A DNA stretch of 6,623 nucleotides from contig JAFAWJ010000280.1 in assembly GCA_019242065.1 (NCBI GenBank), forward strand, positions 1 to 6,623, given 5' to 3'. Each line of letters begins with the position of its first letter. Within the stretch, counting starts at the first letter, position 1. Origin of the DNA: Chloroflexota bacterium. Lineage in GTDB: Bacteria > Chloroflexota > UBA6077 > CF-72. Shown here piece by piece: positions 5,305 through 6,623 of the stretch. The position numbers and the translations under genes are program-made. Below the pieces are notes generated by a model that was not told the origin of the DNA, did not search any database, and worked only from the letters and a program-made list of their open reading frames with translations.

Positions 5305-6417
5305 TTATTCAGTCGGGACCGGCCAGGAACCGAGCACCTTCAAAAACACCGTGTGCTCCTGCGCCTTGCCCAGCGCTTGCTGGACCGCCGTCTCCGAGAT
5401 GTGCCCGGACAGCTCGACAAAAAACACGTAGTCCCACGCGCGCCGCTTCGACGGTCGCGACTGAATGCTGGACAGGTTCACCGCGTTGCTCGCAAACGCG
5501 TCCGCCAGATCTCGCAGCGCACCCACACGATCGCGAATCGAAAATACGACCGCCGTCTTGTCGCGACCCGTCGCCGCTTCGCTGGCCGATCGCGCGATCA
5601 CCAGAAAGCGCGTCACGTTGCCGGCAATGTCCTGGATATTGTCCGCCAGCACGTTCAGCGCATACACCTCGCCCGCAATGCGCGGTCCGATCGCCCCGAC
5701 CGTGCCGGTCGTGTCCTGGGCCGCCAGCTCGGCGGCCTTGCCGTTGCTGGTCGACGGCAGCACCGACACCCCCGGCAGATGCTCCGCCACCCACAGCCGC
5801 GTCTGGCCGGCCGTCTGCGGGTGGCACAGGACGCGTTTGATCGTGCTGATCGACGTCGCCCGCGAGACCAGCGCGTGGGCGATCGGGATACTCACCTCGG
5901 CGCAAATCTGCAATGACGTGTCGACCAGTCGGTCGAGCACCTCGTTGACGGGCCCTTCGGTCGAATTCTCGAAGGCAACCAGGCCGTAGTCGGCGGCACC
6001 TTTTTCGACGTTAGCGAAGACCTCGCTGTGCGTCTGACACGGCTCGAGCTGCGCCGCGCTGCCGAAGCGCTCGACGGCAGCCTGGTGGCCGAAGGTGGCC
6101 ATCGGACCCAGGTGCGCCACGCGGGTCGGCCGCTGCAGCGCGCGCGACGTGGACAGAATCTCGCGGTAAATGGTCGCCAGCGCGTGCTCGTCGAGCGGCC
6201 CGCGCACCGACTGGACGTGGGCCAGGACTTCGGCTTCGCGATTGGGCACAAAGATCGGAGCCGACTCACCACCGTGCTTGGACTGGCCGACGCGCAGGGA
6301 CACCGCGGCGCGCTCTTGCAGCAGTCGGGCAAGCTGATCGTCGAGCGCATCGATTTGCGCGCGCAGATCGCCAAGCGATTCGGGTGCTGTGGCGGACTGG
6401 CTCTCAGGGCGACTCAC
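5305..6417 (-). CDS. pheA: Bifunctional chorismate mutase / prephenate dehydratase (P-protein)
   Basis: Converts chorismate to prephenate and then to phenylpyruvate, the committed steps of phenylalanine synthesis, in the cytoplasm. The 370 residues hold three domains. An AroQ chorismate mutase spans about 14-95, with Arg19, Arg36, Lys47 and Arg60-Glu61 at catalytic positions. The prephenate dehydratase domain spans about 98-275, with VAHLGPMATFGHQA (100-113), FENSTEGPVN (149-158) and the catalytic TRF motif (269-271). A C-terminal ACT domain spans about 288-365, with GAL (299-301) and QSRP (319-322), the phenylalanine-sensing elements. The layout and the FVPNRE segment resemble the Pseudomonas-type P-protein. 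GTG 6417 is the first possible start, since an in-frame stop lies at 6424-6426. No Shine-Dalgarno sequence is seen, and a TAATGT box eight bases upstream suggests a leaderless or nearly leaderless message. QSRP in place of the usual ESRP or ETRP could alter feedback inhibition, but this is unproven. It is divergent from ligA. Confidence 0.95.
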   Translation of the reverse strand: MSRPESQSATAPESLGDLRAQIDALDDQLARLLQERAAVSLRVGQSKHGGESAPIFVPNREAEVLAHVQSVRGPLDEHALATIYREILSTSRALQRPTRVAHLGPMATFGHQAAVERFGSAAQLEPCQTHSEVFANVEKGAADYGLVAFENSTEGPVNEVLDRLVDTSLQICAEVSIPIAHALVSRATSISTIKRVLCHPQTAGQTRLWVAEHLPGVSVLPSTSNGKAAELAAQDTTGTVGAIGPRIAGEVYALNVLADNIQDIAGNVTRFLVIARSASEAATGRDKTAVVFSIRDRVGALRDLADAFASNAVNLSSIQSRPSKRRAWDYVFFVELSGHISETAVQQALGKAQEHTVFLKVLGSWPVPTE

Positions 6418-6425
6418 GGCACATC

Positions 6426-6431
6426 ACATTA
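6426..6431 (-). promoter_or_regulatory. Candidate -10 box for pheA
   Basis: TAATGT on the minus strand fits TAnnnT and lies eight bases before the GTG start, so transcription would begin at or almost at the start codon. No good -35 hexamer is visible, which keeps this tentative. Confidence 0.4.
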
Positions 6432-6462
6432 CACGTTTTGCGGGTCGCGAAGCCCGGACTTC

Positions 6463-6623
<161 letters not shown>

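Noticed and set aside
4055..5431. A 458-codon open frame on the plus strand, crossing into pheA
   Set aside because: The translation is Pro/Arg/Ala-rich without domains, and it lies antisense to two well-supported genes.
5281..5916. Plus-strand open frames antisense to pheA
   Set aside because: Arg-rich shadows; pheA on the other strand is unambiguous.

Overview
The window is about 6.6 kb of GC-rich bacterial chromosome, densely coded and without mobile elements, RNA genes or CRISPR. It fits a high-GC member of the Chloroflexota. The reasons are a Thermus/Chloroflexi-type single-domain proline dehydrogenase, a DUF2851 protein, a YfhO-type membrane protein, GTG and TTG starts with weak or absent Shine-Dalgarno sequences, and a TAnnnT box placed for leaderless transcription of ligA. 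This assignment is inference; no marker gene here proves it.

Layout. (1) 2-1909, plus: C-terminal two thirds of a YfhO-family membrane protein, cut by the window edge. (2) 1919-2860, plus: proline dehydrogenase, nine bases after the previous stop and probably co-transcribed. (3) 2907-3293, minus, and 3388-3672, plus: two small head-to-head zinc-ribbon proteins that resemble each other and look like divergent paralogs. They share a 94-base control region with dyad symmetries near both starts. The longer one carries an AT-hook-like segment. (4) 3669-5117, minus: a DUF2851 protein with an internal 19-residue tandem duplication; its stop codon interlocks with that of the small plus-strand gene. 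(5) 5118-5304: a 187-base spacer with five GCGTC-type motifs and A-tracts spaced close to whole helical turns. (6) 5305-6417, minus: bifunctional chorismate mutase/prephenate dehydratase with an ACT domain (phenylalanine synthesis). (7) 6475-6623, plus: the first 49 codons of ligA (NAD-dependent DNA ligase), divergent from pheA.

The genes do not form one pathway. Proline catabolism, phenylalanine synthesis and DNA ligation are housekeeping roles lying side by side. The least explained parts are the zinc-ribbon pair, the DUF2851 protein (which has a PD...DxExH pattern loosely like a nuclease core) and the phased motif array upstream of it. I saw no convincing defence, secretion or biosynthetic system.
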